Source: Mycobacterium florentinum
Lineage (GTDB): Bacteria; Actinomycetota; Actinomycetes; Mycobacteriales; Mycobacteriaceae
Direction: 5' to 3'
NCBI RefSeq assembly: GCF_010730355.1
Contig: NZ_AP022576.1
Location: 3,968,001-4,032,000, forward strand
DNA: 64,000 nt
Position numbers and translations under genes: made by a program
Part shown: positions 61,502-64,000 of the stretch, in pieces
Position numbering within the stretch: position 1 is the stretch's first letter
How the letters are laid out: every line of letters begins with the position of its first letter
The notes under the pieces: model-generated
The model's input: the letters and a program-made list of their open reading frames with translations, nothing else
The model's database searches: none
What the model was told of the DNA's origin: nothing

Positions 61502-62872
61502 CTACCGTGCGCCGTCGACGGCGAACGTGACCAGCGCGGCCCAATACAGCGGGTTGGCGGTGCGGTCTCCGTCGCGCCAGCGCCGCATCTGTTCGCGTTG
61601 CCATCGATTCACCGCGCACCCCGCGTCCTCGGCTTCGTGCGCGCGGTCGACGGCGACCACCACCTCGGCCATCGGATCGGCCGCGTCGCCGTCCCTGGCC
61701 GCGAACTGTCGGTACGCGGCGGTGGTGGGCAGCGACCACAGCGTGGCGGTCACCAGCTGTGCGCCACCCAGAATCATCGCGGCGACCAGACCTGTCGCCT
61801 CGTCGAATCGATAGTCGCCGCCCGATCCGCAGGCCAGCAGGGCCACCCGCGGCGGCATCGGCAGCCGCAGCGACATCAGGTCGGACGCGGTGAGCGGGCG
61901 GTGATCGCCGATGGTGTCGGCGTCACCCGGGGCCGCGGCCGTACAGGCCAGGTGCAGGGCCGCGCGGTCGGCCTGGGCGGCGTGATGGTGCTGTGCATCA
62001 GCAGAACTTGCGTGGCCGACATAGAGCAGTCTGCTGGGAGTCTGCGCCAGCATTGCGGCCAGCCAGCGGCGGTCGGCGTCCTGACGGCGGAACAGCTCGA
62101 CCGCGCCGTCGACTCCGGGGAGCACCGCGCGGTGGCCCATCAATTCGGCAAAGTGTTGTGCCAATTTCGTTTCCGCCGACGGCCTGCCCAGTACCGAGCC
62201 GAGTGCGGAGTCGGGGCGTTGTCCGGGCACCCGCGGATCGAGGACCAGGACGGGTGGGCCATCCTGGCGGGCACCCCATCGCGCCGGTGTGCGCGGTGCG
62301 TGCACGATGTTGGCCGGCACCGCCATCAGCACGTCGACCAATTCCATCAGCCGATGGCCGTCGGTGTGGTCGCCAATATTGGTGAGCTGCCATGGGATCC
62401 GGGCGGCCACCCGGCCACTGGCCGTAATCGCGTCCTGGCGGGCGCGCACCAATTCCTCTTTGCTCGGCCCCGATTTCGGCACCGCCAGCAACCCCCACGG
62501 GACACGGGCCAGCCGTGCGCTTGGCGCCACGAACAGCGCGGCGCGCGGCGAGGCCACGCACTCCGTCAACAGCTGCCAGCCCTGCGCCGAGATCAGCAGC
62601 ACGCCCAGGATGTAGGCGACGGTGAGCTCGGTGTCCGGATTCGCGAAAGGGCCGGTGGCCAAGGCCCGTTCGATGGCGTCGCGGCGGCTCTCGCTGCCAT
62701 GCGGCTCGGGGATGGCGTCGGTCAGTTCTTCGGTGGCGGCCAGCAGCAAGGGCTCCTCCACCACCCAGGTCACGGTGCGCGACGGTTGGCCGACGACCCG
62801 CAGGCTGCCGTAGGTGGCGATACCGAGGTCGGCGTAGCGCAGGACGAGGGTGAGCCGGTCGGCCTCGCTCAT
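61502..62872 (-). CDS. CHAT-domain (caspase-like) protein
   Basis: A 456-residue protein starting ATG 62872, overlapping the TPR stop as ATGA. The C-terminal half (about residues 200-450) is a CHAT domain. The catalytic dyad is H287 (LLYVGHASS) and C348 (ALLACGSGG), followed by GLVAAMILGGAQLVTATLWS. The N-terminal half (LVLRYADLGIATYGSL, PWGLLAV) fits the usual partner region. CHAT proteases work in effector systems such as gasdermin activation or TPR-regulated proteolysis, so this is probably the effector of the cluster. Confidence 0.88.
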   Translation of the reverse strand: MSEADRLTLVLRYADLGIATYGSLRVVGQPSRTVTWVVEEPLLLAATEELTDAIPEPHGSESRRDAIERALATGPFANPDTELTVAYILGVLLISAQGWQLLTECVASPRAALFVAPSARLARVPWGLLAVPKSGPSKEELVRARQDAITASGRVAARIPWQLTNIGDHTDGHRLMELVDVLMAVPANIVHAPRTPARWGARQDGPPVLVLDPRVPGQRPDSALGSVLGRPSAETKLAQHFAELMGHRAVLPGVDGAVELFRRQDADRRWLAAMLAQTPSRLLYVGHASSADAQHHHAAQADRAALHLACTAAAPGDADTIGDHRPLTASDLMSLRLPMPPRVALLACGSGGDYRFDEATGLVAAMILGGAQLVTATLWSLPTTAAYRQFAARDGDAADPMAEVVVAVDRAHEAEDAGCAVNRWQREQMRRWRDGDRTANPLYWAALVTFAVDGAR

Positions 62873-64000
62873 GGCCAAGTCGACCAGGCGGGTTCGTCGG
62901 CGGTGACGTCGCGGCCGTAGCGCTGCAGCGCCAGCGCGCGATAGTGACTCATGATCGGCGGGCTGTCGGGCTGCATCTGTAGCGGCGGCAACGGGCCGAG
63001 CCGGTGCAGCGAACGGCCGGCGCCCGCGGGAGGGCCGGCGGCGGCCAACGCCGGTTCCAGGTCGGTGTCCACGAGCACCGTGGCGGTGGCCGCCGATGCC
63101 CATTCACCGATTGCGGGCCGCTGCGGATCGGTGTCGAAAGTTCCTCGTGCGCTGTGGTATTCGACGAGTTCGCTGATCAACTGGGTATTCTCCCACTCGT
63201 ATGCGACGGCGAACGCTCCGGCCAGGATGGGCGCCGAAATGCTGGTTGCCCACCGCGCTCTGGCGTCGGCGTCGGCGATCGAAAATCGCACCGAGTCGAC
63301 GGCCAGGGCGGCGGGTACCTTGAGTTCCGCGGCCTGTTCGAGTTTGGTCATGGCGCGCCAGTATTCGGGTGTGCCGACCTCGCCGCGCAGGACGCCGAGC
63401 CCCTCGGCCTGCCGGGCCTCGGTTTCCTCCAGCGGTTCGTCGGGATCGCCCGAGCTGTCGAACCCGAGGTCCGCCAACGCATCCGCACGCCACACCGTGC
63501 CGAGGTGGTTGTCGAGTTGGGCGTACTGCAACCAGCTGCTGCGTGGCGACGAGTCGAGCAGTTCCCGAGCCTGGGCGATCAGCTCGACCGCTTCGCCGAA
63601 CTTGCTCCAGAAGATCGCGATCCAGCTGCGCTGCAACAAGATACGGTGCAGATACAATGGCTTTCCCAGCTCACGCCAGTGCCGTTCGGCATGCTCCCAG
63701 GATTCGTCTGCGGCTTTGAGTTCGCCGACCGCCAGCCGGGTCAGTCCCAGGTACAGCCAACACCGGGCGACGTCGTGGGCCCGCTCGTATCGCGCGATGA
63801 CGGGGTAGGCCTCGGAGACCAGCTGCTCGGTACCCGCGTGATCGCTGACCAGCCACCGGGCGGCAGCGCGCTCCAATTGTGTTCTGGCGTCGGCTAATTC
63901 CCACCCTCGTGCCCGCGCTCTGGCCCCGGCGCGACGCAGCCAGGGTTCGGCCTCGGTCAGCCGCCCCGTCTCGACGCAAAACCTGCCGTACCCGGTGGCC
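62869..64000 (-). CDS. TPR-repeat protein, N-terminus outside window
   Basis: The frame is open to the right edge, so at least 376 residues are present and the start lies beyond 64000. Helical repeat pairs of about 34-40 residues are visible (GRLTEAEPWLRRAGARARGW, DVARCWLYLGLTRLAVGELK, DESWEHAERHWRELGKPLYL, FGEAVELIAQARELLDSSPR). The final 100 residues are not TPR and end RALALQRYGRDVTADEPAWS. It couples to the CHAT gene and probably senses or recruits the target of the CHAT protease. Confidence 0.82.
   Translation of the reverse strand, partial: ATGYGRFCVETGRLTEAEPWLRRAGARARARGWELADARTQLERAAARWLVSDHAGTEQLVSEAYPVIARYERAHDVARCWLYLGLTRLAVGELKAADESWEHAERHWRELGKPLYLHRILLQRSWIAIFWSKFGEAVELIAQARELLDSSPRSSWLQYAQLDNHLGTVWRADALADLGFDSSGDPDEPLEETEARQAEGLGVLRGEVGTPEYWRAMTKLEQAAELKVPAALAVDSVRFSIADADARARWATSISAPILAGAFAVAYEWENTQLISELVEYHSARGTFDTDPQRPAIGEWASAATATVLVDTDLEPALAAAGPPAGAGRSLHRLGPLPPLQMQPDSPPIMSHYRALALQRYGRDVTADEPAWSTWP

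Noticed and set aside
1..64000. tRNA, rRNA, CRISPR arrays, insertion sequences, phage genes, origin
   Set aside because: No T-loop-type tRNA consensus, repeat-spacer array, transposase, integrase or replication-origin box cluster was seen when reading through both strands; a dedicated scan could still find a diverged one.

Overview
The window is high-GC actinobacterial DNA, almost certainly from a non-tuberculous Mycobacterium. The evidence is a divergent LigC-type DNA ligase and LigD-type polymerase pair, a cadI-type arsenic operon, two DUF732 secreted proteins, a BacA-type vitamin B12/peptide transporter, a WS/DGAT acyltransferase, a mycothiol-type TIGR03083 protein, F420-type oxidoreductases, a mycofactocin-coupled dehydrogenase and a cutinase. 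I found no rRNA, tRNA, CRISPR array, transposase or phage gene.

Left part, 1-18.5 kb. A Pls-type single-module NRPS runs off the left edge. A GntR/FadR regulator faces, across a palindromic operator, a flavin monooxygenase, a CaiB-type CoA-transferase and a CitE-type lyase. After a small membrane protein and a decayed DJ-1/PfpI gene comes a tight catabolic operon (8713-18548). It holds Rieske oxygenase, small partner protein, metal-site-altered amidohydrolase, MarR regulator, 2Fe-2S ferredoxin, SDR, a second Rieske oxygenase with its partner, TauD-type dioxygenase, carboxymuconolactone-decarboxylase-like protein and two acyl-CoA dehydrogenases. Most junctions are 4-base stop/start overlaps. 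The substrate is unknown.

Middle part, 18.5-43 kb. An arsenic operon (arsR-acr3-arsC-cadI) is followed by a TetR-controlled SDR/VOC/reductase operon with a divergent SDR, then a TetR with twin operators facing an alpha/beta hydrolase operon. Next are BacA, WS/DGAT, Nudix, DUF2330 and a P450, two DUF732 proteins, the LigC/Prim-Pol repair pair, a LysA paralogue with a rhomboid-like protein, and a TetR-controlled thioesterase/NmrA/SDR set.

Right part, 43-64 kb. A probable regulon of four transcription units shares one palindrome (core GCGATCGC with TTTG/CAAA flanks) upstream: a mycofactocin-type SDR plus P450; a crotonase plus the third Rieske/small-protein pair; an LLM oxidoreductase; and an SDR plus aldehyde dehydrogenase. 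A TetR gene lies inside it. The crotonase keeps the catalytic residues of 6-oxocamphor hydrolase at identical spacing, so the pathway probably hydroxylates an alicyclic or terpenoid-like compound, oxidises it to a beta-diketone and opens the ring by retro-Claisen cleavage. Housekeeping and small secreted genes follow. CsbD has a textbook terminator. At the right edge a CHAT peptidase-like protein, a TPR protein and two unknown proteins form a candidate conflict or signalling system.

Most interesting: the three Rieske/small-protein pairs, the shared-palindrome regulon with the oxocamphor-hydrolase-like enzyme, and the CHAT/TPR cluster.
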